From: Pseudomonas mendocina | Lineage (GTDB): Bacteria > Pseudomonadota > Gammaproteobacteria > Pseudomonadales > Pseudomonadaceae | NCBI GenBank assembly: GCA_037482215.1 | Contig: CP148074.1 | Location: forward strand, 4,693,971 to 4,757,970 | Length of the DNA stretch: 64,000 bases | Direction: 5' to 3' | Shown here: in pieces, positions 56,298 through 64,000 of the stretch | Numbering within the stretch: position 1 is the first letter of the stretch | Layout of the letters: each line of letters begins with the position of its first letter | The notes under the pieces: generated by a model | Told to the model about the DNA's origin: nothing | Seen by the model: only the letters and a program-made list of their open reading frames with translations | Databases searched by the model: none | Made by a program: the position numbers and the translations under genes

Positions 56298-56954
56298 CTA
56301 TTCCCCCTGTGCCGAACGACGCAGTATCAGCAGATGGCGCTGCCCTTGGCAACCGGGAACCTTAAGCACATGGGTCGCAGTGAGACGAAAGTCATGCGGC
56401 AATGCTTGCAACTCATCGTCGGGATGCACGCCTTTCATGGCGAACCACTGGGTATGGGTATCACCTAGGTGCCGTGTCCAGTTGCTGAAATCTTCCAAGG
56501 AGCTGAAAGCCCGGGAGCAAATGCCGTCAAACGGTTGCTCAGGTGTGAACTCTTCAACCCGGCTGTGGATAACTTGAAGGTTGTCCAGCTTAAGCTCAAG
56601 TTTCACCTGCGTCAGAAAACGAGTCTTCTTGCCATTGCTGTCAAGCAAGGTGAACTGCCGCTCAGGAAACATGATGGCCAGCGGAATTCCCGGCATGCCA
56701 CCACCGCTGCCCACGTCCAGCCAGTTATCCCCAGCTTCAGCTACATAGGACACCACACTCAGGCTATCGAGCAGATGACGGGACACCATTTCATCCGGAT
56801 TGCGCACAGCCGTGAGGTTGTAGGCCTTGTTCCACTTGATCAGCAAGCCCAGATAAGCAAGCAGCTGTTCATGTTGCACAGGGCTCAGTGTTATCCCCAA
56901 CTCACGGGCACCCTGGGTCAATTCCGCAGCATGTCGTTCTGTAACCAAAGACAT
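56298..56954 (-). CDS. rsmG: 16S rRNA m7G527 methyltransferase
   Basis: 218 residues. SAM-binding motif [20 protein letters not shown], then [20 protein letters not shown] and [13 protein letters not shown]. It methylates G527 of 16S rRNA. Its start overlaps the mnmG stop by 1 base (TGATG), so translation is coupled. Confidence 0.97.
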   Translation of the reverse strand: MSLVTERHAAELTQGARELGITLSPVQHEQLLAYLGLLIKWNKAYNLTAVRNPDEMVSRHLLDSLSVVSYVAEAGDNWLDVGSGGGMPGIPLAIMFPERQFTLLDSNGKKTRFLTQVKLELKLDNLQVIHSRVEEFTPEQPFDGICSRAFSSLEDFSNWTRHLGDTHTQWFAMKGVHPDDELQALPHDFRLTATHVLKVPGCQGQRHLLILRRSAQGE

Positions 56955-58849
56955 CAGACGCTTTGCTCCAACTGCTGACCGGCAGTGCGTTTTTTCAAGT
57001 GAATCAGCAATAACGAGATTGCCGCTGGTGTGACTCCCGGAATGCGGGATGCCTGGCCCAGAGTCTCCGGACGGGCATTGCCCAACTTGAACTGAATCTC
57101 TTTGGACAAACCGGAAATCATTGCGTAATCAATATCGTCTGGCAGTTTTGTGGCTTCACTGGCGCGCAGTCGGGCAATTTCATCCTGCTGGCGATCAATG
57201 TAACCCGCGTATTTGGTTTTGATTTCAACCTGTTCTGCCACTTGTGGATCAACGTCAGCATTGCCGGTGATTTCCACCAAGCTGGCGTAGTCGATCTCTG
57301 GGCGGGTCAACAAGCTCAGCAGATTGTATTCATGGCTCAACGGTGTGCCAAAACGCTCAGCGATGGCATCTCCCTGTTGCGTATTGGGACGGACCCAAGT
57401 GCTTTTCAGGCGCTGCTCTTCCTGAATGATTCCTTCGCGCTTCGCTTCAAAGGCGGCCCAGCGTTCGTCATCGACCAATCCCAGTTCACGACCTTTTTCA
57501 GTCAGACGCAGGTCAGCGTTGTCTTCTCGCAGAATCAGGCGGTATTCGGCGCGGGATGTGAACATCCGGTACGGCTCTTGAGTGCCTAGGGTGATTAAGT
57601 CATCCACCAGTACACCGATGTAGGCTTCATCGCGGCGTGGGCACCAACTGTCTTTGCCTTGTGCGCGCAGCGCAGCGTTACAACCCGCGAGCAAACCTTG
57701 TGCACCCGCTTCCTCGTAACCGGTTGTGCCGTTGATTTGCCCGGCAAAGAACAAGCCTGCAATCACTTTAGTTTCCAGGCTGTACTTCAGATCACGGGGA
57801 TCGAAGTAATCGTATTCAATGGCATAGCCTGGACGCACGATGTGCGCGTTCTCCATGCCACGGATGCTGTGGACAATTTGCAGCTGTACATCGAACGGCA
57901 AGGATGTGGATATCCCGTTCGGGTACAGCTCGTTGGTGGTCAGGCCTTCCGGCTCAATGAACACCTGATGGCTGTCCTTTTCTGCAAAGCGGTGAATTTT
58001 GTCTTCAATGGACGGGCAGTAACGCGGCCCAACACCTTCGATAACACCTGAATACATGGGCGAGCGATCTAGGTTAGCCGCGATGATTTCGTGTGTACGG
58101 GCATTGGTGTGCGTAATCCAGCAACTGATCTGGCGTGGCTGGTGTTCCGCTTTACCCAAGAACGACATGACCGGACGCGGTGTATCGCCAGGCTGCTCGG
58201 TCATGACGGAAAAATCCACAGAACGTGCATCAATACGAGGCGGTGTGCCTGTTTTCAGACGACCAACACGCAGCGGTAATTCGCGTAAGCGGTGCGCAAG
58301 TGCGATGGAGGGCGGATCCCCAGCACGACCGCCTGAGTAATTCTGCAAACCAATGTGGATAAGTCCACCGAGGAAGGTGCCAGTTGTCAGAACCACTGAG
58401 TCGGCCATAAAACGCAGGCCCATTTGAGTGACAACGCCTTTGACCTCAGCGTTTTCCACGATCAGGTCATCAGCCGCCTGTTGAAATATCCACAGATTAG
58501 GCTGGTTCTCCAAAATTTCACGGATCGCTGCTTTATAGAGAATGCGATCTGCCTGAGCACGTGTTGCCCGTACAGCGGGGCCTTTACGGCTATTCAATAC
58601 ACGGAACTGGATACCACCACGATCAGTGGCCAAGGCCATTGCCCCACCGAGCGCATCGATCTCTTTGACCAGGTGGCTTTTGCCAATACCCCCGATAGCC
58701 GGGTTGCAACTCATCTGCCCGAGGGTTTCCACGTTATGTGTCAGCAGCAGGGTTTTTACGCCCATACGTGCTGCCGCCAAAGCGGCTTCAGTACCTGCAT
58801 GACCGCCACCAATGACGATCACCTGAAAACGGGAAGGGAAATCCACCAC
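56954..58849 (-). CDS. mnmG: tRNA uridine 5-carboxymethylaminomethyl modification enzyme
   Basis: 631 residues. FAD-binding N-terminus [19 protein letters not shown], the conserved [34 protein letters not shown] and the C-terminal helical part with [18 protein letters not shown]. With MnmE it builds the cmnm5 group on wobble uridines. It is the first gene of mnmG-rsmG-parA-parB. Upstream lies a DnaA-box-rich gap. Confidence 0.98.
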   Translation of the reverse strand: MVDFPSRFQVIVIGGGHAGTEAALAAARMGVKTLLLTHNVETLGQMSCNPAIGGIGKSHLVKEIDALGGAMALATDRGGIQFRVLNSRKGPAVRATRAQADRILYKAAIREILENQPNLWIFQQAADDLIVENAEVKGVVTQMGLRFMADSVVLTTGTFLGGLIHIGLQNYSGGRAGDPPSIALAHRLRELPLRVGRLKTGTPPRIDARSVDFSVMTEQPGDTPRPVMSFLGKAEHQPRQISCWITHTNARTHEIIAANLDRSPMYSGVIEGVGPRYCPSIEDKIHRFAEKDSHQVFIEPEGLTTNELYPNGISTSLPFDVQLQIVHSIRGMENAHIVRPGYAIEYDYFDPRDLKYSLETKVIAGLFFAGQINGTTGYEEAGAQGLLAGCNAALRAQGKDSWCPRRDEAYIGVLVDDLITLGTQEPYRMFTSRAEYRLILREDNADLRLTEKGRELGLVDDERWAAFEAKREGIIQEEQRLKSTWVRPNTQQGDAIAERFGTPLSHEYNLLSLLTRPEIDYASLVEITGNADVDPQVAEQVEIKTKYAGYIDRQQDEIARLRASEATKLPDDIDYAMISGLSKEIQFKLGNARPETLGQASRIPGVTPAAISLLLIHLKKRTAGQQLEQSV

Positions 58850-58984
58850 GCACCTCGTGCCTGTTGAGAGTTTTGGGGGGCTTTTTGGAGTGAAAAGCTA
58901 GGAAGGCCGCCAGTATAGGCACTTACCTTTAGTGAATGAAGCCTTTTGCACAAAAAATAGCCAGTTGGGCAAGTTGTCAGGTAG

Positions 58985-59475
58985 GCGGTAAATAAAGAAT
59001 ACAAATGAATATTTTTTTAAAGAGCTTGTTTATGTTTTTATTTCTTACTCAGCCATTTTCTGTGGATAGATTTCTACAAGCCAATATTTTCAATATGTAC
59101 AGCGTTTTGAAAACCTGTGCCTTTCCTGACACTTCTTTGTTCAGATGCAGTACGTAGGGTGTGTACCAAAAGCCATTTTATCCACAGACGATTTGATCCT
59201 CTGTTTTGCCTCAGGGTTATTGACTGGGTTCATGGTCAGTTTTCCACAGGGCTTATTTTCGCCTGTGAATTGTTGATAACCCATGTTTGTAGGCTAAGCA
59301 GGCGCGTGCATTCACACTGCTGATCAGTGGATAAAGGTCTAGAAGGTCAGGAATGGTTGTTGCTGGAGAGATCCTTGGCAACTGAGTAGGTGTAAGTAGT
59401 CAGCAGCCAAGTGAAAGGCGCACAACCGGAGCTGTTTGGCGTTGCACCAAGCAGCCCAGGCTGTGGAAAAGTTAT
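58985..59475. other. DnaA-box cluster and AT-rich tract between mnmG and mnmE
   Basis: An AT-rich stretch (58985-59055) is followed by six DnaA-box-like 9-mers: TGTGGATAG 59061, TTATCCACA 59178 (perfect), TTTTCCACA 59240, TGTTGATAA 59271, AGTGGATAA 59326 and TGTGGAAAA 59462. No gene is supported in 58850-59475. This resembles an origin; in pseudomonads this gap has been reported to be DnaA-box rich. Confidence 0.6.
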
Positions 59476-60843
59476 CTATTTACCAATGCAGAAGCTCGAG
59501 AATATGCGTCCCAGCAAGTCATCGGAGCTGAATGCGCCGGTAATTTCTCCTAACGCCTGCTGTGCCATACGCAAGTCTTCAGCCAGTAATTCACCTGCTC
59601 CTGCTAACGTCAGCTGTGCATAACCATGTTCCAGATAAGAATCGGCCTGACGTAACGCATCCAAATGGCGGCGGCGAGCGCTAAAGCTGCTCTCGGAGGT
59701 CTGTTGATAACCCATACAGGCCTTCAGATGTTCCCGAAGCAGATCCAAGCCTTCTGTGGAACGCGCCGATAGACTAATGGTGACATGCCCATCTTCGCTG
59801 GTTTCCAGGTGTATGGTTTCAGCGGAAAGGTCTGCTTTATTGCGAATAAGGGTTACTTTGGCCGGATCAGGGCGTTGTTCGAGGAATTCTGGCCATAGGG
59901 CAAATGGATCTGCTGCCTCTTCAGCCGTTGTATCCACAACCAGCAGGATACGGTCTGCCTCTGTGATGGCTTTGAGTGCACGTTCTACACCTATCTTTTC
60001 CACATGGTCTTCGGTGTCCCGTAAACCGGCGGTATCGACAACATGTAAGGGCATCCCGTCTATGTGGATATGTTCACGTAATACGTCGCGGGTTGTACCG
60101 GCAATGTCGGTCACAATTGCGGCTTCACGGCCAGCTAGCGCATTCAGCAAGCTGGACTTACCGGCATTTGGCCGACCGGCAATTACTACGGTCATTCCAT
60201 CGCGCAGTAAGGCGCCCTGCCCGGCCTCGCGCATCACAAACGCCAGATCATTGCGCACTGCCTGAAGCATGCTCAGTACGTGGCCATCAGCGAGAAAGTC
60301 GATTTCTTCCTCGGGAAAGTCGATAGCGGCCTCAACATAAATGCGCAGGTTGATCAGGCGTTCCGTCAAGTTATGCACATGCCGTGAGAATTCGCCCTGA
60401 AGAGAGCGCAGCGCATTTTTGGCTGCCTGTTCAGAGCTGGCCTCGATCAGATCCGCAATGGCTTCGGCCTGAGCCAGATCGAGTTTATCGTTAAGAAATG
60501 CGCGCTCACTGAACTCTCCGGGCCGGGCCAAGCGTGCGCCGAGTTGTACGCAGCGACGCAGGAGTAAATCGAGCACAACAGGCCCGCCATGGCCTTGAAG
60601 TTCCAGCACATCTTCCCCGGTAAATGAGTTAGGTCCTGGGAAATACAAGGCGAGACCTTCATCCACAACCTGATTCTGTTCAGCATAGAACGGACCGTAA
60701 TGGGCATAGCGTGGCTTTAATTCGCGCTGGCAGATAGCTGCGGACAACTCACGTGCTTTGGGCCCTGAGACACGGACTATGCCCACACCACCACGACCTT
60801 GGGCCGTTGCAACCGCTGCAATGGTTTCATGGGCTGTGGACAT
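59476..60843 (-). CDS. mnmE: tRNA modification GTPase MnmE
   Basis: 455 residues. N-terminal folate-binding domain with [18 protein letters not shown] and GFxG-like region; G1 [17 protein letters not shown]2/G3 [14 protein letters not shown] and [14 protein letters not shown]4 NKAD, and the C-terminal CIGK. It works with MnmG on wobble uridines. It is separated from yidC by a terminator, so it has its own promoter or reads through. Confidence 0.98.
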   Translation of the reverse strand: MSTAHETIAAVATAQGRGGVGIVRVSGPKARELSAAICQRELKPRYAHYGPFYAEQNQVVDEGLALYFPGPNSFTGEDVLELQGHGGPVVLDLLLRRCVQLGARLARPGEFSERAFLNDKLDLAQAEAIADLIEASSEQAAKNALRSLQGEFSRHVHNLTERLINLRIYVEAAIDFPEEEIDFLADGHVLSMLQAVRNDLAFVMREAGQGALLRDGMTVVIAGRPNAGKSSLLNALAGREAAIVTDIAGTTRDVLREHIHIDGMPLHVVDTAGLRDTEDHVEKIGVERALKAITEADRILLVVDTTAEEAADPFALWPEFLEQRPDPAKVTLIRNKADLSAETIHLETSEDGHVTISLSARSTEGLDLLREHLKACMGYQQTSESSFSARRRHLDALRQADSYLEHGYAQLTLAGAGELLAEDLRMAQQALGEITGAFSSDDLLGRIFSSFCIGK

Positions 60844-60869
60844 CTTTTATCTCCTGTTTAGACATAGCA

Positions 60870-60893
60870 AAACGCCCCGGTTAAGGGGCGTTT
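60870..60893 (-). terminator. Terminator after yidC
   Basis: On the minus strand AAACGCCCC pairs with GGGGCGTTT across six bases, giving a T-run in the 3' arm. It is 25 bases after the yidC stop and ends the rpmH-rnpA-yidD-yidC unit. Confidence 0.85.
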
Positions 60894-60918
60894 GTTACAA
60901 CTTAGAAGCTTAGCGGAC

Positions 60919-62667
60919 TCAGGCGTTCGAGTTGCTAGCAGCTTCAATCTTACGAGTAATGTACCACTGCTGAGCAATGGACAAGACGTTGTTCACCACC
61001 CAGTACAGGACCAGACCCGCTGGGAACCACAGGAAGAAGAAGGTGAAAATGATCGGCATCATCTTCATCACTTTAGCCTGCATTGGATCCGGCGGAGTCG
61101 GGTTCAACTGCTGTTGGATGAACATGGTTGCGCCCATGATCAACGGCAGGATGAAGAACGGATCTTTGATTGAAAGATCGGTTATCCACAGCAGCCATGG
61201 AGCCTGACGCATCTCAACGCTTTCCAGCAGTACCCAGTACAGAGCAAGGAAAACCGGCATTTGCACAAGAATCGGTAAGCAACCACCCAGCGGGTTGATC
61301 TTCTCTTTCTTGTACAGCTCCATCATCGCCTGAGACATTTTCTGGCGATCGTCACCGAACTGCTCTTTGAGTTGAGCCAGTTTAGGTGCAACGGCACGCA
61401 TACGCGCCATGGATTTGTAGCTGGCAGCTGACAGTGGGAAGAAGATCAGTTTGATGATGATGGTCAAGAAAATGATCGACCAGCCCCAGTTACCCAGAAT
61501 ACTGTGGATAACTTCAAGCAACCAGAAGATTGGCTGAGCCAGGAACCACAGGAAACCGTAGTCCACAGTCAACTCTAGGCCTGGGGACAATGTTTTCAGA
61601 TGGCCTTGAAGTTTCGGGCCGGCATACAGAATTGCGCTGGTTTCACCCTGAGCGCCGGCAGCAACCTGAATGGCCTGACCGGTAAAGCCGACAATGTAGT
61701 TACCTTGACTGTCTTTGCGGGTCTGAACCTGGTTGGTGCTGTCTTTAGCTGGGATCCAGGCTGTAACGAAATAGTGTTGGAGCCAGGCAACCCAGCCTCC
61801 TTGGACGGATTCTTTAAAGGATTGCTTGTCGATATCTTTCATCGACACTTTTTTGTACGGCTCTTCCGGTGTCCAAACTGCACCCCCCAGGTAGGTAGCG
61901 GTGCCAGTTGCGGTGGTCGATGAAGGATCGGAGCTGGCATCACGTTTGAGTTGGGCAAACATGTTGCCGCTCCAAGTGCTGCCACTCTGGTTATCGACCA
62001 AATAGCTGACGGTTACCTGATAAGAGGATGGGTCAACGCAACCTGGTTTCTTATTCATCTGCTCTTTGGCGGAGCACTGAGCATTCAGACCGCGTTTGAA
62101 GCTGAAGCGCTTGGTGTAATTGACACCTTCTTCACTGAATTTCAGGTCAACAGTCAGTTGATCCTGACCTTCAGCCAGCTCGTACGAATTTTTCTCACTT
62201 GTCCACAGGGCGCGACCGCTGGATTTGTCCGGTGCATTGCTGCCAATCAAGCCGCTTTGAGCCAGATAGGTGCGTTCGCTGCCGTTGTCGAACAGCTGGA
62301 ATGGAACATCCGGACGATCCTGACGACGTGGGTATTGCAGCAAACGCAATTGCACGATGTCGCCGCCACGAGGATCAATCGCCAAGTCCAGTACATCAGT
62401 TCGTACGCGAATCAGTTGATCGTTCGCAGCAGGTGTAGCAGTGATGGCGCTTGGTTCAGCAGCTGTATTGGCGCTCGGAATATCGTCTGTAGCACCTGAA
62501 GTAGTAGTTGCAGCGGGTGTATCCGGCAATCCAGGGACTGTCGCACTACTAGTAGCAGCAACATCTGTCGGCAGCGCAGCCTGACCGTAGTCCTGGTTCC
62601 ACTGGAGAACCATCATATAGGACACGACTGCTAGGGCGACGATCAGGATCGAACGTTGAATATCCAT
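60919..62667 (-). CDS. yidC: Membrane protein insertase YidC
   Basis: 582 residues from the ATG at 62667 (MDIQRSILIVALAVVSYMM). One N-terminal membrane helix, a large periplasmic domain (about 30-350; Ser/Thr/Ala-rich linker early), then a five-helix core with GWSIIFLTIIIKLIFFPLSA containing the conserved Arg/Lys groove region and MPVFLALYWVLLESVEMR. It inserts proteins such as the ATP-synthase c subunit. A perfect TTATCCACA occurs in the coding sequence twice. Confidence 0.98.
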   Translation of the reverse strand: MDIQRSILIVALAVVSYMMVLQWNQDYGQAALPTDVAATSSATVPGLPDTPAATTTSGATDDIPSANTAAEPSAITATPAANDQLIRVRTDVLDLAIDPRGGDIVQLRLLQYPRRQDRPDVPFQLFDNGSERTYLAQSGLIGSNAPDKSSGRALWTSEKNSYELAEGQDQLTVDLKFSEEGVNYTKRFSFKRGLNAQCSAKEQMNKKPGCVDPSSYQVTVSYLVDNQSGSTWSGNMFAQLKRDASSDPSSTTATGTATYLGGAVWTPEEPYKKVSMKDIDKQSFKESVQGGWVAWLQHYFVTAWIPAKDSTNQVQTRKDSQGNYIVGFTGQAIQVAAGAQGETSAILYAGPKLQGHLKTLSPGLELTVDYGFLWFLAQPIFWLLEVIHSILGNWGWSIIFLTIIIKLIFFPLSAASYKSMARMRAVAPKLAQLKEQFGDDRQKMSQAMMELYKKEKINPLGGCLPILVQMPVFLALYWVLLESVEMRQAPWLLWITDLSIKDPFFILPLIMGATMFIQQQLNPTPPDPMQAKVMKMMPIIFTFFFLWFPAGLVLYWVVNNVLSIAQQWYITRKIEAASNSNA

Positions 62668-62669
62668 GA

Positions 62670-62915
62670 TTATTCGGCCATCGAAGGGGAACGGGAGTTT
62701 TTTGCAGGAGGAACCGGGTCGTAACCACCAGGATTCCAAGGGTGGCAGCGTCCGAGCCGACGCACGCTCAACCAGCCACCACGCAGAACGCCATGTTGTT
62801 CAATGGCTTCCTGCGCGTAGCAAGAACAGCTTGGGTAGAAACGACAGTGACTGGCCATCAAGGGGCTGATGGCATATCGGTAAAACTGGATAGGAAGCAG
62901 GACCAGTTTACGCAT
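62670..62915 (-). CDS. yidD: Membrane protein insertion efficiency factor YidD
   Basis: 81 residues. The family signature is unbroken: [20 protein letters not shown] followed by [17 protein letters not shown] and [18 protein letters not shown] small membrane-associated helper of YidC. It overlaps the rnpA end by 8 bases, and yidC starts 2 bases after its stop. Confidence 0.96.
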   Translation of the reverse strand: MRKLVLLPIQFYRYAISPLMASHCRFYPSCSCYAQEAIEQHGVLRGGWLSVRRLGRCHPWNPGGYDPVPPAKNSRSPSMAE

Positions 62916-63312
62916 GGGGACTGTCGTTTACCCCGGAAGAGGCGGCTGACTCAGGTTTTGGACTGCTGCGAGCAAGGCGCTTCCAGAGTTTTGCGAACTG
63001 ACGTGCGAGTTCAGCATTTTCCAGATCGCCAAGACCTTTACGCGCAATCACCACGATGTCCCATCCTACCAAGCTATCTTGACTCAGACGGAACGATTCG
63101 CGGATCTGGCGTTTCAGGCGATTGCGCTCAACGGAGAGCTTGACGCTCTTCTTGCCGATCACAAGCCCCAAACGGGGATGATCAAGCTCATTGTTGCGCG
63201 CAAGCAGCAGGACATTCTTGCCCGGAGCTTTGCCGCTAGGGGAGTCGAATACCGCTTTAAATTGTCGGGGTGTAAGCAGTCGCTTGTCCCGACCGAAGTC
63301 TCGACTCACCAC
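62908..63312 (-). CDS. rnpA: Ribonuclease P protein component
   Basis: 134 residues. The conserved RNA-binding RNR-type helix is [20 protein letters not shown], preceded by [12 protein letters not shown]. It binds the RNase P RNA and helps process tRNA precursors. It lies 12 bases after rpmH, as usual. The C-terminal tail after residue 115 is Ser/Pro-rich and variable. Confidence 0.96.
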   Translation of the reverse strand: MVSRDFGRDKRLLTPRQFKAVFDSPSGKAPGKNVLLLARNNELDHPRLGLVIGKKSVKLSVERNRLKRQIRESFRLSQDSLVGWDIVVIARKGLGDLENAELARQFAKLWKRLARSSPKPESAASSGVNDSPHA

Positions 63313-63324
63313 AAGACCGAATAA

Positions 63325-63459
63325 TTAAACGGTAAGACGCTTACGGCCCTTGGCGCGACGACGCGACAGGACTGCACGACCGTTTTTAGTAGCCATGCGA
63401 GCACGGAAACCGTGGGTGCGAGCGCGTTTGATAGTGCTTGGTTGGAAAGTACGTTTCAT
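63325..63459 (-). CDS. rpmH: 50S ribosomal protein L34
   Basis: 44 residues, [20 protein letters not shown] through [14 protein letters not shown], the universal L34 pattern. First gene of the rpmH-rnpA-yidD-yidC unit, transcribed away from the origin. Confidence 0.97.
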   Translation of the reverse strand: MKRTFQPSTIKRARTHGFRARMATKNGRAVLSRRRAKGRKRLTV

Positions 63460-63479
63460 GGTGCGTTACCTGGTGATCG

Positions 63480-63988
63480 ACTACGGGCCGGAATGGCCCC
63501 CGTTTTAAGAGACCGGCGATTCTATTGGAAAGCACAGGCATAGGTCAATTTCCAACCAATCTTTTCCTGATCAAATGAACTCAGCAGAAAATATAAAGAA
63601 AGGAATATTTAAAGCTGTTTTGTAGAGTTAGAAGCTATTAGCCTGCAATGCGTCTGTGTATAAGTCTATCCAGATCAGATGTAACGGGCTTTTCAAGGTT
63701 GTGCAAATCTGTACGAAACACGTGCTGTGGATGTGTGGAAGCTGAGTAATTGCTGAGGACGGATTGTTATTTTATCCACAGGCTGGTTGTACACTGACTT
63801 TTACCCACGGTTATGAAAAGCCCTCAATCTGGTTTATCCACAGAGTCGCTGGCTCATATTTTTATACGGAAGACTCTGACTAAGGTATTGATTTCCCTTG
63901 GCTCATATCTCGTTTTCGTGTGGATAACTTTGGCCTGGACCGTTACAATGTCGGCTGTTTTTGGCCTCGCGCCTTTTTGATTTAGGGG
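63480..63988. other. Replication origin region (oriC)
   Basis: The gene-free stretch between rpmH and dnaA. It has three perfect DnaA boxes (63772-63780, 63834-63842 and inverted at 63919-63927), further near-boxes (TGTGTATAA 63655, TTACCCACG 63801), and AT-rich DNA at 63575-63620 suited to unwinding. This position is the known pseudomonad origin. Confidence 0.88.
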
Positions 63989-64000
63989 ATGTCCGTGTCT
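63989..64000 (+). CDS. dnaA: Start of dnaA (partial)
   Basis: Only four codons (M-S-V-S) are inside the window. AGGGG lies directly before the ATG, so the GTG at 63995 could be the real start. Position after rpmH and the DnaA boxes, and similarity to the usual pseudomonad start MSV, identify the replication initiator. The rest runs past the window. Confidence 0.75.

Noticed and set aside
58720..58745. Possible parS-like sequence (GTTTCCACGTTATG) within mnmG
   Set aside because: Only one half matches the TGTTCCACGTGGAACA palindrome; a true parS is almost perfect. No intact site was found in the window.

Overview
The window is chromosomal DNA from a gammaproteobacterium, almost certainly Pseudomonas or a very close relative. 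The right end carries the conserved origin-proximal order glmS, glmU, atpCDGAHFEBI, parB, parA, rsmG, mnmG, mnmE, yidC, yidD, rnpA, rpmH on the minus strand, then an origin region with DnaA boxes and the first codons of dnaA on the plus strand. Protein motifs throughout are pseudomonad-like and GC looks moderately high.

Left part (1-16.5 kb). An AraC regulator faces a tripartite TAXI-TRAP uptake system (solute-binding protein, fused permease, DUF1850 protein). Upstream on the same strand lies a DctB/DctD-like two-component system, and a sigma-54-type promoter precedes the binding protein. Next come a GNAT acetyltransferase, a small zinc-ribbon-like protein, an orphan DapA-family aldolase, and a hipBA toxin-antitoxin pair with three regularly spaced palindromic operators. 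A small nucleotidyltransferase, GST and VOC proteins, two convergent overlapping LysR regulators and a RidA protein follow.

Guanidine block (16.5-26.5 kb). One minus-strand operon encodes an ABC importer, the two subunits of carboxyguanidine deiminase (formerly urea amidolyase-associated proteins), a urea/guanidine carboxylase and allophanate hydrolase. It is preceded by a guanidine-I (ykkC) riboswitch, a near-consensus sigma-54 promoter and an NtrC-type palindrome. Read together, this is a nitrogen-regulated, guanidine-induced pathway that turns guanidine into ammonium and CO2.

Accessory block (26.7-42.4 kb). After a ChaA-like antiporter comes an HxlR regulator and a five-gene cluster: AurF-like diiron N-oxygenase, enoyl-CoA hydratase-like protein, hotdog thioesterase, acyl-CoA ligase and FAD amine-oxidase-like protein. 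I do not recognise its product; it is the best candidate here for an undescribed pathway. Then come an OsmC-YcaO fusion, a second HxlR beside a nitroreductase, a secreted cyclase-family hydrolase, an FMN reductase, a DsbA/FrnE-like protein and a LysR. Immediately downstream of glmS, at the attTn7 position, lie gene debris (including a fragment of a second acyl-CoA ligase) and a strongly structured candidate small RNA.

Core block (42.4-64 kb). This holds cell-wall precursor synthesis (glmS, glmR, glmU), ATP synthase, chromosome partitioning, tRNA modification, membrane insertion, RNase P protein and the origin. Two features stand out. The apparent atp operon promoter has a 17-bp spacer made only of G8-AA-C7. 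The DnaA-box 9-mer TTATCCACA occurs at least 34 times in the window by eye, where about 0.5 would be expected by chance.
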